Counted from the first letter of the stretch, positions 15,182 through 24,891 are shown. The stretch: 33,133 nucleotides of DNA from Lachnospiraceae bacterium (GCA_016283275.1 JAEEMP010000123.1:1-33133), one strand, 5' to 3'. The notes: a model not told the origin generated them from the letters alone. Program-made: numbers and translations.

Positions 15182-17643
15182 TGAGACTTCCTTTTACGTC
15201 AAAGGCTGAGGATGCCCTTGATTATGCTGCAAGGATATCCAAACAGTTGAGACATTATTATGTGGGCGGGGAGCATATCCTTGCCGGTCTTATCGGTGAA
15301 AACACGGGTGTGGCTGCAAATGTCTTAAGAAGTGCAGGTATTACCGTTGATGCTGTTATAGAACTTATAAAGGATCTTACAGTTCGCGGAGAAGGTACGA
15401 TGCTTCGTGACAGATCAGGATTTACACCGAAGACCGACAGGCTTATTGAGAGAGCGGAGGAACTAGCGGTCAAGTATAAAAGCGATGCAATCGGTACGGA
15501 ACATCTTTTACTTGCTATCCTTGAGGATACCACAAGCTGTGCGGTTCAGATACTCATAGGCCTCAGAAAGAATCCTCAGGCACTTTACATGGATACACTT
15601 GTATCAATGGGGCTTGATGATGCAACTATCCGCGAAGAACTTAAAAAGAGCAAGCGGGGCAAGAAAGACGGCACCATTTTAAAGCAGTATTCAAAGGATC
15701 TTACGGAACTTGCACGCGAAGGGAAACTGGATCCCGTGATCGGGCGAAACGATGAGATCACCAGAGTGATCCAGATACTTTCAAGACGCAATAAGAACAA
15801 TCCGTGTCTTGTGGGTGAGCCCGGTGTAGGTAAAACGGCGGTTGTCGAAGGCTTAGCGACCAGAATAGTCAACGGGGATGTTCCGAAAACCGTTCAGAAT
15901 AAAAAACTCTTAACGCTTGATCTTTCGGGCCTTGTTGCAGGCACGAAATACAGAGGTGAATTCGAAGAGAGGATGAAGAGGCTTCTTAACGAAGTTATAA
16001 ATGACGGAAATATCATTCTCTTCCTTGATGAGCTTCATACGCTTATCGGTACCGGCGGTTCCGAAGGAAGCCTTGATGCGGCAAATATGTTAAAGCCGGC
16101 GCTTTCAAGAGGCGAGCTTCAGCTTATAGGTGCCACCACGATGACCGAATACCGTAAGTATATAGAGAAAGACGCAGCTTTGGAACGTCGTTTCCAGCCT
16201 GTTGAGGTCAACGAGCCTACCGAAGAAGAAGCGATCAGGATACTTAAGGGTATAGCTCACAAATACGAAGAACATCACAGCGTTAAATATACGGAAGCCG
16301 CACTTGAAGCAGCAGTGAGACTTTCTTCAAGGTACATAAACGATCGTTATCTTCCCGATAAGGCGATAGATCTTATGGATGAAGCCGGTGCGGCCGCTAG
16401 GGTTAAAAGCCTTGAAAAGCCCGATAAGACCGCGACACTTCGCGAAGATATCGCCAAGATTGAGCAGCAGATAGCACGAAGCGTCAAGATCGAAGCATTT
16501 GCGCAGGCCGTAGAACTCAGAGGCAAGCAGGAAGCACTTCTCAAAAAACTCGCGGCAATAGAGAAGCGTGAGCGTTCCTCGGTCAATGCGGCAACATGTA
16601 CGGTTGATGAAAATAATATCGCCGATGTAGTAGCAATGTGGACAAAGGTTCCGGTCAAGAAACTTCAGGAAAAAGAAAGCGACAGGCTTTTGAAACTTGA
16701 GGATACGCTTCATAAGCGTGTAATAGGTCAGGAAGAAGCCGTCAAGAGTATCGCAAAGGCGATGAGAAGGCAGAGAGTAGGTCTCCAGGATCCGAATCGA
16801 CCGATTGGGTCATTTTTGTTCCTCGGTCCCACAGGTGTGGGTAAGACCGAGCTTTCAAAGGCGCTGGCAGAGGCTATGTTCGGTTCTGAAAATGCGCTTA
16901 TAAGAGTTGATATGTCGGAGTATATGGAGAGCCATTCGGTATCCAAACTTATCGGTTCTCCTCCCGGATATGTGGGCTTTGATGACGGCGGACAGCTTTC
17001 GGAAAAGGTAAGGCGTAATCCGTACAGTGTTGTTCTTTTCGATGAGGTTGAGAAGGCTCATCCGGATGTGTTCAATATTCTTCTGCAGGTGCTTGATGAC
17101 GGTCATATAACCGATTCAAAGGGCAGAAAGATCAACTTCAAGAACACGATCATCATCATGACCAGCAATGCGGGCGCACAGAGAATAGTCGATCCCAAGA
17201 ATCTCGGATTTACGTCCAAGTCGGATGCATCCAAGGATTACCTTAAGATGAAGGATTCGGTGCTCGATGAAGTCAAAAAGATGTTTAAGCCCGAATTTAT
17301 AAACCGTATCGATGAGATCATCGTGTTCCATCAGCTTGATAAAAAGAACCTTACGGATATCTGTACGCTTCTTTCCAAAAATCTTATCAAGAGATGCAAG
17401 GAGCAGATGAATATAGACTTGACCTTCTCGAAAGAATTAAAGGACTATATCGTTGATAACTTTGCCGACATGAAGATGGGCGCCCGTCCGATCAAGCGCG
17501 CGATCCAGTCGTTTGTGGAAGATGCGCTGGCAGAGGATATTCTTAGAAAGAACATAAGACCGGGTGATAAGGTTATTGCCAGGGTCAAGGACAAGAAGGC
17601 CGTATTTACGGTTAAGAAGGAAACGAAAGATGCCAAAAAGTAA
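15181..17643 (+). CDS. clpC: ATP-dependent Clp protease ATP-binding subunit ClpC
   Basis: An AAA+ unfoldase that feeds ClpP and remodels misfolded proteins. It has 820 residues, typical of ClpC. A double Clp-N domain (about 1-145) is followed by nucleotide domain 1 with Walker A GEPGVGKT at 212-219 and [13 protein letters not shown] middle region follows (about 410-480, UVR-like stretch [20 protein letters not shown]). Domain 2 has GPTGVGKT at 549-556, [14 protein letters not shown] and [11 protein letters not shown], then the C-terminal D2-small domain. GGAGGT lies eight bases before ATG 15181, inside the gntR 3' end. It overlaps gntR by one base and radA by 14. No CtsR-type heptad repeats are visible upstream, and no clpP is adjacent. 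Confidence 0.96.
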   Translation: MRLPFTSKAEDALDYAARISKQLRHYYVGGEHILAGLIGENTGVAANVLRSAGITVDAVIELIKDLTVRGEGTMLRDRSGFTPKTDRLIERAEELAVKYKSDAIGTEHLLLAILEDTTSCAVQILIGLRKNPQALYMDTLVSMGLDDATIREELKKSKRGKKDGTILKQYSKDLTELAREGKLDPVIGRNDEITRVIQILSRRNKNNPCLVGEPGVGKTAVVEGLATRIVNGDVPKTVQNKKLLTLDLSGLVAGTKYRGEFEERMKRLLNEVINDGNIILFLDELHTLIGTGGSEGSLDAANMLKPALSRGELQLIGATTMTEYRKYIEKDAALERRFQPVEVNEPTEEEAIRILKGIAHKYEEHHSVKYTEAALEAAVRLSSRYINDRYLPDKAIDLMDEAGAAARVKSLEKPDKTATLREDIAKIEQQIARSVKIEAFAQAVELRGKQEALLKKLAAIEKRERSSVNAATCTVDENNIADVVAMWTKVPVKKLQEKESDRLLKLEDTLHKRVIGQEEAVKSIAKAMRRQRVGLQDPNRPIGSFLFLGPTGVGKTELSKALAEAMFGSENALIRVDMSEYMESHSVSKLIGSPPGYVGFDDGGQLSEKVRRNPYSVVLFDEVEKAHPDVFNILLQVLDDGHITDSKGRKINFKNTIIIMTSNAGAQRIVDPKNLGFTSKSDASKDYLKMKDSVLDEVKKMFKPEFINRIDEIIVFHQLDKKNLTDICTLLSKNLIKRCKEQMNIDLTFSKELKDYIVDNFADMKMGARPIKRAIQSFVEDALAEDILRKNIRPGDKVIARVKDKKAVFTVKKETKDAKK

Positions 17644-18988
17644 AACGGTATTTTATTGCACATCCTGCGGCTATGAATCATCCAAATGGATGGGTCAGTG
17701 CCCCGGCTGCAGGGAATGGAACACCTTTGTGGAAGAACCTGTAAGGAGTGATAAGGCAGGGAGCAAAAGAACAAGTACTTTAAACAATAAGCCTGTACTG
17801 TTAAAAGAGGTATCTGCCGATGAAGCGGAGCGTTTTTCGACAGGTTTACCCGAACTTGACCGTGTGCTGGGCGGCGGTATCGTAAAGGGTTCGCTTGTGC
17901 TCATCGGAGGAGATCCGGGTATCGGTAAGTCCACACTTTTATTACAGGTTACAAGAAACCTTTCGTTAAGCGATAAGAAAGTACTTTACGTATCGGGCGA
18001 AGAGTCGCTTCGACAGATCAAGATGCGTGCCGACAGGCTGGGAAGCGATTATAAGGATATGCTTCTTTTGTGTGAGACTAATCTTGACGATATAGAGACT
18101 TCGATACTAGATATAAAACCCGATGTTGTTGTAATCGACTCCATTCAGACAATGTACAGGGATGATGTAAGCGCGGCTCCGGGCAGCGTATCCCAGGTCA
18201 GGGAGGCGACATCGCTTTTGCTCCGGATCGCGAAAGCAAATGAGATATCGATATTTATAGTCGGTCATGTTACAAAAGAAGGGGCTGTGGCCGGGCCTAA
18301 AGTTCTTGAGCACATGGTGGACACCGTTCTTTATTTCGAAGGCGACAGACATGCAAGCTACAGGGTTCTTCGCGGTGTAAAGAACAGGTTTGGTTCCACG
18401 GATGAGATAGGCGTATTCGAAATGAGGGAAGAGGGCCTTAAAGAGGTGCCCAATCCCAGTGAGTTCATGTTAAGCGGTCGTGCCGAGGATGCGTCGGGTT
18501 CGGTCGTGACCTGTGCAATGGAGGGCACAAGGCCCATAATGGTCGAGATTCAGGCACTTGTTTGTAAAAGTGCGTTCGGACTGCCGAGGCGTCAGGCCAC
18601 AGGAATGGATTATAACCGTGTAAATCTTTTGATGGCAGTGATCGAGAAGCGCGGTGGCATTACGATCGGCGATCAGGATGCCTATATCAATATCGCAGGC
18701 GGGATCAGGATAAACGAACCCGCAACAGACCTCGCAACCGTTGCAGCCATCATATCTTCTTTTAAGAATAAACCGATAGACGAAAAGACCGTTATTTTCG
18801 GAGAAGTAGGCTTAAGCGGAGAGATAAGGGCCGTAAGCCTTGCCGAGCAGCGTATCAAGGAAGCGAAGAAACTCGGTTTTAAAACCTGTGTGCTTCCTTA
18901 TGCCAATAAGACAGATTCTCTTTTAAAGATAACCGGTATCGAACCGGTTTTTGTAAAGAACATAAATGAAGCCAAAAACTATTTCTAA
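17630..18988 (+). CDS. radA: DNA repair and recombination protein RadA
   Basis: A RecA-like ATPase that helps branch migration and processing of recombination intermediates. It has 452 residues. An N-terminal zinc finger (CTSCG ... CPGC, first 30 residues) precedes Walker A GGDPGIGKST at 93-102 and Walker B VVVIDSIQ. The RadA-specific KNRFG motif is at 251-255. The C-terminal Lon-like domain follows (about 275-452, GDQDAYINIAGGIRI, FGEVGLSGEIRAV). ATG 17630 lies in the last codons of clpC (14-base overlap) with GAAGG nine bases upstream; the earlier in-frame opening has no ribosome site. The clpC-radA order is conserved in Firmicutes. Confidence 0.96.
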   Translation: MPKSKTVFYCTSCGYESSKWMGQCPGCREWNTFVEEPVRSDKAGSKRTSTLNNKPVLLKEVSADEAERFSTGLPELDRVLGGGIVKGSLVLIGGDPGIGKSTLLLQVTRNLSLSDKKVLYVSGEESLRQIKMRADRLGSDYKDMLLLCETNLDDIETSILDIKPDVVVIDSIQTMYRDDVSAAPGSVSQVREATSLLLRIAKANEISIFIVGHVTKEGAVAGPKVLEHMVDTVLYFEGDRHASYRVLRGVKNRFGSTDEIGVFEMREEGLKEVPNPSEFMLSGRAEDASGSVVTCAMEGTRPIMVEIQALVCKSAFGLPRRQATGMDYNRVNLLMAVIEKRGGITIGDQDAYINIAGGIRINEPATDLATVAAIISSFKNKPIDEKTVIFGEVGLSGEIRAVSLAEQRIKEAKKLGFKTCVLPYANKTDSLLKITGIEPVFVKNINEAKNYF

Positions 18989-19027
18989 GCGGTTTTTGAG
19001 TTTCCATAGTTATCTTCATAAATTCTT

Positions 19028-19070
19028 AAGGCAAACTAAATGATTTTTCATTGGTTTGCCTTTGTTTTTT
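19028..19070 (+). terminator. Terminator of gntR-clpC-radA
   Basis: The stem AAGGCAAAC / GTTTGCCTT is extended imperfectly by AAATGA/TCATT, and a long T-rich tail follows (TTTGTTTTTTT). Confidence 0.8.
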
Positions 19071-19130
19071 TAAATTTTACCTAGTAAGATGGTTCTTGTG
19101 TTAAGAAAAATATTTTAAGGGAGTTTTAAA

Positions 19131-21344
19131 ATGAAAAAGAAAGTGTTAAAACTATTATCCGCGTTAATGACAGGCGTTCTTCTGCTGACTTTGGGAGCCT
19201 GCGGAAAAAACGGAAACGGCGGTAACGGTCAGGGTGCCAACGGCCAGGGCGGTAACGATCAGAGCGCTATCATGGAAAACGACGGATTTATGTGGACGGT
19301 AAAAGAAAATACCATTCCGATGCCCAAGAATAATTATATAAGCGGCGATATCAAGATAAACGGAGATATACTCAGGTTTATCATGCATGAATATGACGAA
19401 AAAAACGACAAATCGAGTTCTTATGTAGCTGAGCAGAATATTTCCGGAGGTTCGGTAAATAAAGTTCTTTCACTTGAAAGTTGTGTCAATGAGAACGATT
19501 ACATTCAGAACTGGTATGAAGATGAAAACGGATTTATTTTTTTGATATCGTCTTACGACGAAAAAAAGGATGAGTCCTCGTACATCATTCGAAAGACCGA
19601 CGGATCGGGAAATGTGTTAAATGAGATCGATGTTTCCAAAGCCATAAAAAGTGACAGTGATTATGTAGGATGTTTTGTACGGGATAAAGCCGGCAATGTA
19701 TTGGTTTCCGATGATTCCAAGATATATATACTGGATCAGGAAGGAAATCTTAAGAATAAGGTTTCGGTAGACGGTTTTACCAGTTCCATGGTTGAACTTG
19801 AAGACGGAAGGATCGTCGCAAGCGGTTATTTCGGACGAAAAGGGAATATTTCACAGATCATTGATGTAAATACGGGAAAACTTACGGATGAATTAAAGGA
19901 TGCTCCGGAGAGTTATACTCCGTGGATACATAAAGAAGACAATGTTTATTACGTGATCAATGATTCATTTTTGTATGAATACAATTTAGATACACAGACT
20001 TCGGAAAGAATCCTTGAGTGGGCGGATGCGGATATGCGATGCCCCAATACATGCATTATCAATGATAACGGTGAAGACGGTTTAAGGATCATACAGGTTA
20101 ATTACAGCGAAACGGGAGAAGAAAGTATTGCAATTGATATCCTGAAAAAAGTAGAAGACGACGGAAGCCGAAAGACCCTTATAATGGCTTCGTATTACGG
20201 CGACTATGCTATTGAAGAATTCGTAAGAAGCTATAACCGTTCGCAGACAGATGTCAGAGTTAAGGTGGTCAATTACAGTGATACTTATGACTGGGAAGCG
20301 ATCGCTGATGCCATGAAAAACGATATCCTTGCAGGAAAAGTGGACATTGTGGACAGCCGTGAGTTAGCCAGTCTTGCTGTAAATGATACAAATTATATAG
20401 CCCTTGACGATTATATTGAAAAGGATCCCGAAATAAATTTAGATGATTATTATGAAAGCGTTATGAAGGCCATGCGTACAAACGGTCATCTCTATTCGCT
20501 TTCTCCAAGCTTTGATATTCAGACAATGCTCATAAACGGAAAATATGTTCAGTCTGATAAGATCACGATGGATGAGCTTATTGCAATAAAGGAAAAAGTC
20601 GGCAAAAATTTCATGGGTCCTGCGACAGCCGAATTGATATTGTCGGTGTTTTTAAATGCGTATCCCCAATTTTTGGATATGGAAAACGGAACGTGCGATT
20701 TTGACAACGAAGAGTTTGTAAAGCTTCTTAAATTTGCTTCGGAGTTTAGATCGGGAGAACCCGATTTCGATATGGACTACGATGAATTTAAAGAGATACA
20801 GGAAGAGAAACTTGTGGTCGTTCCGATGAGTCTTTCAAGGTTTGAAGATATCCAGGTATACGAAAAGCTTATGAACGGAAATGTCAAATTTACCGGATAT
20901 CCGGTAGATAAAGGTTCGGGACATTTAATAGGCTTCAACAGCGGCTATTCGATCCCGAAAACATCCAAGAATCAGGAAGAGGCATGGAGTTTTTTGAAAA
21001 ATCTCATGCTTGAATCCTATCAGAACGGAAGTTATCATATGGACGGCTTCCCGATAAGAAAAGCAAGTTTTGATATTGTGGCAAAGTCAATGCAGGAACA
21101 AGGAGGCGGCGGTGGTATTTCTACCGGCAGCACTATGATCGAGTACGGTCCGATAAGAGATTCGGATATAGAACTCGTCAAAGGGATCATTGATAAGGTT
21201 GAACTTCCCGGTGAATATAACGATGATATAATCAATATCATAACCGAAGAAGCCGGTTCGGTATTTAAGGGAGGCAAGGATCCCAAAGAAGTGGCAGGAA
21301 TCATTCAAAACCGCGTATCTTTATACCTCGCGGAACATAATTAA
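19131..21344 (+). CDS. Large extracellular solute-binding lipoprotein with an extra N-terminal domain
   Basis: A 737-residue lipoprotein. The signal has lipobox LGAC with Cys24, followed by a Gly/Asn/Gln linker (GNGGNGQGANGQGG). Residues about 45-340 form a beta-rich region of repeated short strands (for example KAGNVLVSDDSKIYILDQEG), propeller-like in appearance. Residues about 345-737 look like a family 1 ABC solute-binding protein: LIMASYYGDYAIEEFVRSYN, ADAMKNDILAGKVDIVD, GHLYSLSPSFDIQTMLINGK, NSGYSIPKTSKNQEEAWSFL. Such proteins deliver sugars or peptides to ABC importers, but no permease or ATPase gene is adjacent. ATG 19131 follows AAGGGAG by seven bases. It is a single-gene unit with terminators on both sides. 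Confidence 0.85.
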   Translation: MKKKVLKLLSALMTGVLLLTLGACGKNGNGGNGQGANGQGGNDQSAIMENDGFMWTVKENTIPMPKNNYISGDIKINGDILRFIMHEYDEKNDKSSSYVAEQNISGGSVNKVLSLESCVNENDYIQNWYEDENGFIFLISSYDEKKDESSYIIRKTDGSGNVLNEIDVSKAIKSDSDYVGCFVRDKAGNVLVSDDSKIYILDQEGNLKNKVSVDGFTSSMVELEDGRIVASGYFGRKGNISQIIDVNTGKLTDELKDAPESYTPWIHKEDNVYYVINDSFLYEYNLDTQTSERILEWADADMRCPNTCIINDNGEDGLRIIQVNYSETGEESIAIDILKKVEDDGSRKTLIMASYYGDYAIEEFVRSYNRSQTDVRVKVVNYSDTYDWEAIADAMKNDILAGKVDIVDSRELASLAVNDTNYIALDDYIEKDPEINLDDYYESVMKAMRTNGHLYSLSPSFDIQTMLINGKYVQSDKITMDELIAIKEKVGKNFMGPATAELILSVFLNAYPQFLDMENGTCDFDNEEFVKLLKFASEFRSGEPDFDMDYDEFKEIQEEKLVVVPMSLSRFEDIQVYEKLMNGNVKFTGYPVDKGSGHLIGFNSGYSIPKTSKNQEEAWSFLKNLMLESYQNGSYHMDGFPIRKASFDIVAKSMQEQGGGGGISTGSTMIEYGPIRDSDIELVKGIIDKVELPGEYNDDIINIITEEAGSVFKGGKDPKEVAGIIQNRVSLYLAEHN

Positions 21345-21355
21345 AAGTTTATACA

Positions 21356-21390
21356 AAAGACTGCCCCGCATAAAATGCGGGGCAGTCTTT
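21356..21390 (+). terminator. Strong terminator after the solute-binding lipoprotein
   Basis: A perfect 15-base-pair stem, AAAGACTGCCCCGCA / TGCGGGGCAGTCTTT, has a TAAAA loop. It starts 12 bases after the stop. Confidence 0.9.
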
Positions 21391-21402
21391 ATGACCGTTT
21401 GT

Positions 21403-21431
21403 TTGACAGGCAATGATTCTTTATGTACACT
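21403..21431 (+). promoter_or_regulatory. Sigma-A promoter of luxS
   Basis: Consensus TTGACA (21403-21408), a 17-base spacer and TACACT (21426-21431). Confidence 0.75.
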
Positions 21432-21469
21432 GAATCTTGTCTATACGAATAAAAACCGGAGGTTATACT

Positions 21470-22003
21470 ATGAATACAGATAAAAAACCCGAAATGATAC
21501 CGAGCTTTCAGGTAGACCACACAAAGATCGTGCCCGGTATATATGAATCACGCCTTGATACTCTCGGAAGTGAATTTGCCACAACCTTTGACATCCGTAT
21601 GAAAAAGCCCAATGCAGAGCCTGCGATCCATCCGAACGCGATGCATACCATTGAACATGTGGTCGCAACATTCTTACGTAATGATGACGAATGGAAAGAC
21701 AGGATCATATACTGGGGGCCCATGGGCTGCCTTACAGGCTGCTACCTGATCGTAAAAGGTCATCCCACTCCCGAAGAGATCCATCCTTTGATGATCCGCG
21801 CTTTTGAGCATATGGCAGAGTATGATGATGTTGTTCCGGGTGCAACTCCCGAAAACTGCGGCAATTACATTCTTCACGATCTTAACATGGCACGCTATGA
21901 AGCAAGACTTTTCCTTGACTGCTTAAAGAACAGACCTTGTTTTACATACCCTACCGCTGAACGTATCACTACGGAAAAAGGCATGACATTCTTCGATTCA
22001 TAA
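21470..22003 (+). CDS. luxS: S-ribosylhomocysteine lyase
   Basis: Cleaves S-ribosylhomocysteine to homocysteine and DPD, the precursor of autoinducer-2, in the activated methyl cycle. It has 177 residues, slightly longer than the usual 155-160. The metal site is His59-x-x-Glu-His63 (MHTIEH) plus Cys130 (ENCGNY), and the catalytic Cys87 lies in GPMGCLTG. TFDIRM carries the substrate-binding Arg. ATG 21470 is chosen because GGAGGT (21458-21463) is six bases upstream; an in-frame start at 21437 lies between the -10 and this site. It is monocistronic, and no mtnN or cysK is adjacent. Confidence 0.95.
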   Translation: MNTDKKPEMIPSFQVDHTKIVPGIYESRLDTLGSEFATTFDIRMKKPNAEPAIHPNAMHTIEHVVATFLRNDDEWKDRIIYWGPMGCLTGCYLIVKGHPTPEEIHPLMIRAFEHMAEYDDVVPGATPENCGNYILHDLNMARYEARLFLDCLKNRPCFTYPTAERITTEKGMTFFDS

Positions 22004-22015
22004 ACAGAAAAAATG

Positions 22016-22054
22016 AATGCCGCCCCGGGCTTTAAAGCCTGTGGCGGCATTTTT
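22016..22054. terminator. Bidirectional terminator between luxS and hflX
   Basis: An outer stem AATGCCGCC / GGCGGCATT encloses an inner GGCTTTAAAGCC palindrome and ends in TTTT. It serves convergent genes. Confidence 0.8.
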
Positions 22055-22059
22055 GACAA

Positions 22060-23334
22060 CTAAAGGCTTATGCCTTCCGATATCAGTTTTCCTTTAAGAC
22101 GTTTGGTCACTTCTGCTTTTATGAAGGTGCCTTTTTCGGAATAGTCGGTTTCAAGGACTGTGGCCGTTTCATTTATGAGATTTAGCAATGCTCCTTTGTC
22201 AAACGGGATCGTAGCTTCTATGATCTCGTTTTCTTTGTAGAGTTCGTCCTTTATAAGATCCGTTAATGCATCGATGTTTTCACCGTTTTTGGCGGATATG
22301 TATATTTTGTCTTTGCTGTGTTTTCCGGGTGCCGGTACAACAGGAAGCTTATCGCATTTATTGTATACATATATTCTGGGAATACCGGTACAGTCAATTT
22401 CTTTTAATGTATCTTCGGTAACTTCAAGCTGTTCTCTTACATAATCGTCGGAGGAGTCGAGGACCACCAAAAGCAGATCGGCATTGCGCGCTTCGGAAAG
22501 TGTGGAGCGGAACGCTTTTACCAGTCCGTGGGGAAGATTGCTTACAAAACCGACCGTATCGGATAAAAGAAAACTTATTTTATCATCACAGTCAATCCGC
22601 CTTACCGTAGTATCCAGAGTCGCAAACAACATATCTTTTTCGAAGACCATTTTTTCCTCTTCGGTCTTATTAAGAGTCAAAAGCCTGTTCATAAGAGTTG
22701 ATTTGCCGGCATTTGTGTAGCCTACAAGTGCGACCATCGGAATATCGTTTTTGGTGCGGAGAGCTCTTTGCACTCCCCTGTCATGGTCGATCGAATTGAG
22801 TTCGCGTCTTACTTCCGTAAGGCGTCTTTCTATGTGGCGGCGGTCAAGCTCAAGCTGTGTCTCGCCGCGGCCTTTGTTACTCAGGGAACCGGTTGCACCC
22901 GCCTGACGCCCCAGACTTGTACGCATGCCGACAAGCCTTGGAAGAAGGTAATTTAAATTTGCCGCTTCGACCTGAAGGCGTGCTTCACGGGTTTTGGCTC
23001 TTCTTGCAAAGATCTCAAGGATCAGACCGGTTCGGTCAAGAACGGCCGTATCGACTGTATCTGTCAGGTTTTTTAACTGTGCCGGAGACAGATTGTCGGC
23101 GATAATGCAATAATCAGCCGAAAGTATCCGGGCTTGTTCTTTTAACTCGTATACCTTGCCGCTTCCTATATATGTGGCCGGATTTGGATTTGCAAGAGTC
23201 TGTATCAAAACTCCGCAGACTTCCATTTCACATGCTTTGATAAGTCTTTTCATCTCATCGAGCATGTATTCAAAATCTAAGCTTCCGCTATCGACGGCTA
23301 CCAGTATCGCTCTTAAGTCTTTTTCTTCTGTCAT
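22060..23334 (-). CDS. hflX: GTPase HflX
   Basis: A ribosome-associated GTPase that splits stalled or hibernating 70S ribosomes. It has 424 residues. The N-terminal nucleotide-binding-like domain includes NPATYIGSGKVYELKE at 51-66 and TAVLDRTGLILEIFARRA. The coiled region RQAGATGSLSNKGRGETQLE has the conserved GRGETQLE. The G domain has G1 GYTNAGKST at 205-213, G3 DTVGF at 259-263 and G4 NKCD at 325-328. ATG 23334 overlaps the malQ stop by four bases, so translation is coupled to malQ. Confidence 0.96.
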   Translation of the reverse strand: MTEEKDLRAILVAVDSGSLDFEYMLDEMKRLIKACEMEVCGVLIQTLANPNPATYIGSGKVYELKEQARILSADYCIIADNLSPAQLKNLTDTVDTAVLDRTGLILEIFARRAKTREARLQVEAANLNYLLPRLVGMRTSLGRQAGATGSLSNKGRGETQLELDRRHIERRLTEVRRELNSIDHDRGVQRALRTKNDIPMVALVGYTNAGKSTLMNRLLTLNKTEEEKMVFEKDMLFATLDTTVRRIDCDDKISFLLSDTVGFVSNLPHGLVKAFRSTLSEARNADLLLVVLDSSDDYVREQLEVTEDTLKEIDCTGIPRIYVYNKCDKLPVVPAPGKHSKDKIYISAKNGENIDALTDLIKDELYKENEIIEATIPFDKGALLNLINETATVLETDYSEKGTFIKAEVTKRLKGKLISEGISL

Positions 23335-24818
23335 CGTCTGTATATACCTGCGAGTGTTCTTATAAAGCTGCGTCTTTCCTCGGATATCGCGTCATGATAA
23401 AGCCGCCATCTCCAGTTTGCGCCTATCGTGGACGGATGGTTCATTCTGGCTTCATTGCCGAGCATTAAAATATCCTGCATCTGTAATATTACCACATCGG
23501 CGACGGAAGAGTAAGCCAGCCTTATAAAAGCGTTCGGAATATCATCTTTTTTCTTTACACCCAGATATTCATACAAAAATGCCAGCTTATAATCGTCAAT
23601 ATTCTTAAAATGTCCGACAAGAGTGTCGCTGTCGTGAGTGGTGCCGTACACCACACAGTTGTTATCTTCGAAATTATGCGGAAGATATGGGTTTGACGGA
23701 TCTTCGTTAAAGGCAAACAATAATACCTTCATACCCGGCCAGCCGAGCTTGTTCATGAGTTTTCTTACCTGAGGGATAACGACTGTTCCGAAATCTTCAC
23801 ATATAACAGGGGTATCTTTTGCCGCTGTTTCGATCACATCCGTTAATGCTTTTCCGGGGCCTTTATACCATTTTCCGACAGTTCCGTCCGGGGATGTTTC
23901 GGGAACGGCATAAGTTTTAACGATCCCCACAAAATGGTTGATGCGAATGACATCGTAGAGCCTTACATTCATCGCGACACGCCTGTACCACCATAAGTAA
24001 TTGTCCTTTGCCATCTCATCCCAGTCATATAAGGGATTGCCCCATTTCTGCCCGCCTTTTGAGTATGCATCCGGAGGGCAGCCGGCTACTTCATCGAAAA
24101 AGCCGTCTTTATTTATCTTAAAGAGATTCCTGTGTGCCCATACATCCGCACTGTCGGGCGAAACGTAGAGCGGGATCTCACCGATGATCTTTACGCCTCT
24201 GTCATTGGCGTATTTTTTAAGCTTATCCCACTGTAAGAAAAATTCATATTGTATGAAGTTAAAGAACGCGATATTGTCTTTAAGATCTTCCGTATATCTG
24301 TTTACGCTTCCGGGTTCATGATCTCTTATATCATCATCCCAGGACTGCCATTCGTTATTGTCAAAACGGTTTTTAAGCGCCATGAAAAGAGAGTAATCGG
24401 AAAGCCAGTATTCATTTTCTTTTACAAAAGAAGCATATCCTTGACTTGATTGGTCAAATCTCGAAAAGGCTTTATAGAGGACTTCAAATCTTGATCTGAA
24501 CAAAAGAGAATAGTCCACTTCGTTTTCCTCGCTGCCCCAATCATAGGCATTTATTTCCTCGGGGAAAAGGAGCTTATCGCGAACAAGACTTTCAAGATCG
24601 ATAAGGTAGGGATTTCCCGCAAAAGCGGAAAAAGCCTGATAAGGGCTGTCTCCGTAACCGGATGGACCTATCGGGAGCACCTGCCAGTATTTTTGCCTCA
24701 GATCCACTAATGTGTCCACAAAATTAAAGGCTTCCGTACCCATTGTTCCTATACCGTATTTTGAGGGTAGACTGCTGATCGCCAGTAGAATTCCGGCGCC
24801 TCTTTCAAGCGATTTCAA
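23331..24818 (-). CDS. malQ: 4-alpha-glucanotransferase homologue (GH77) with the catalytic nucleophile Asp changed to Asn
   Basis: GH77 enzymes move alpha-1,4-glucan segments in starch, maltodextrin and glycogen metabolism. The 495-residue chain aligns well over its full length: GAGILLAISSLPSKYGIGT, WQVLPIGPSGYGDSPYQ, SAFAGNPYLIDLE, GEIPLYVSPDSADVWAH, KWGNPLYDW and LGNEARMNHPST. Of the catalytic triad known from Thermus amylomaltase (Asp293, Glu340, Asp395), this protein has Asn294 in RINHF (family: RIDHF), Glu341 in CEDFG and Asp396 in THDSDT (family: THDNDT). The nearby conserved Arg is Val297. It may therefore be inactive or altered. ATG 24818 follows GGAGG. It is the first gene of malQ-hflX, divergent from a LacI regulator that may control it. 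Confidence 0.9.
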   Translation of the reverse strand: MKSLERGAGILLAISSLPSKYGIGTMGTEAFNFVDTLVDLRQKYWQVLPIGPSGYGDSPYQAFSAFAGNPYLIDLESLVRDKLLFPEEINAYDWGSEENEVDYSLLFRSRFEVLYKAFSRFDQSSQGYASFVKENEYWLSDYSLFMALKNRFDNNEWQSWDDDIRDHEPGSVNRYTEDLKDNIAFFNFIQYEFFLQWDKLKKYANDRGVKIIGEIPLYVSPDSADVWAHRNLFKINKDGFFDEVAGCPPDAYSKGGQKWGNPLYDWDEMAKDNYLWWYRRVAMNVRLYDVIRINHFVGIVKTYAVPETSPDGTVGKWYKGPGKALTDVIETAAKDTPVICEDFGTVVIPQVRKLMNKLGWPGMKVLLFAFNEDPSNPYLPHNFEDNNCVVYGTTHDSDTLVGHFKNIDDYKLAFLYEYLGVKKKDDIPNAFIRLAYSSVADVVILQMQDILMLGNEARMNHPSTIGANWRWRLYHDAISEERRSFIRTLAGIYRR

Positions 24819-24861
24819 GATGTGCCTCCAAATAATTTCGTAATTTTTCGTAACTACCTAA

Positions 24862-24891
24862 AATTTACCACGTAAGAGCATATAAAGTCAA
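24862..24891 (-). promoter_or_regulatory. Promoter of malQ-hflX
   Basis: On the minus strand, TTGACT (24886-24891), an 18-base spacer and TAAATT (24862-24867) preceded by TGG. Confidence 0.55.
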
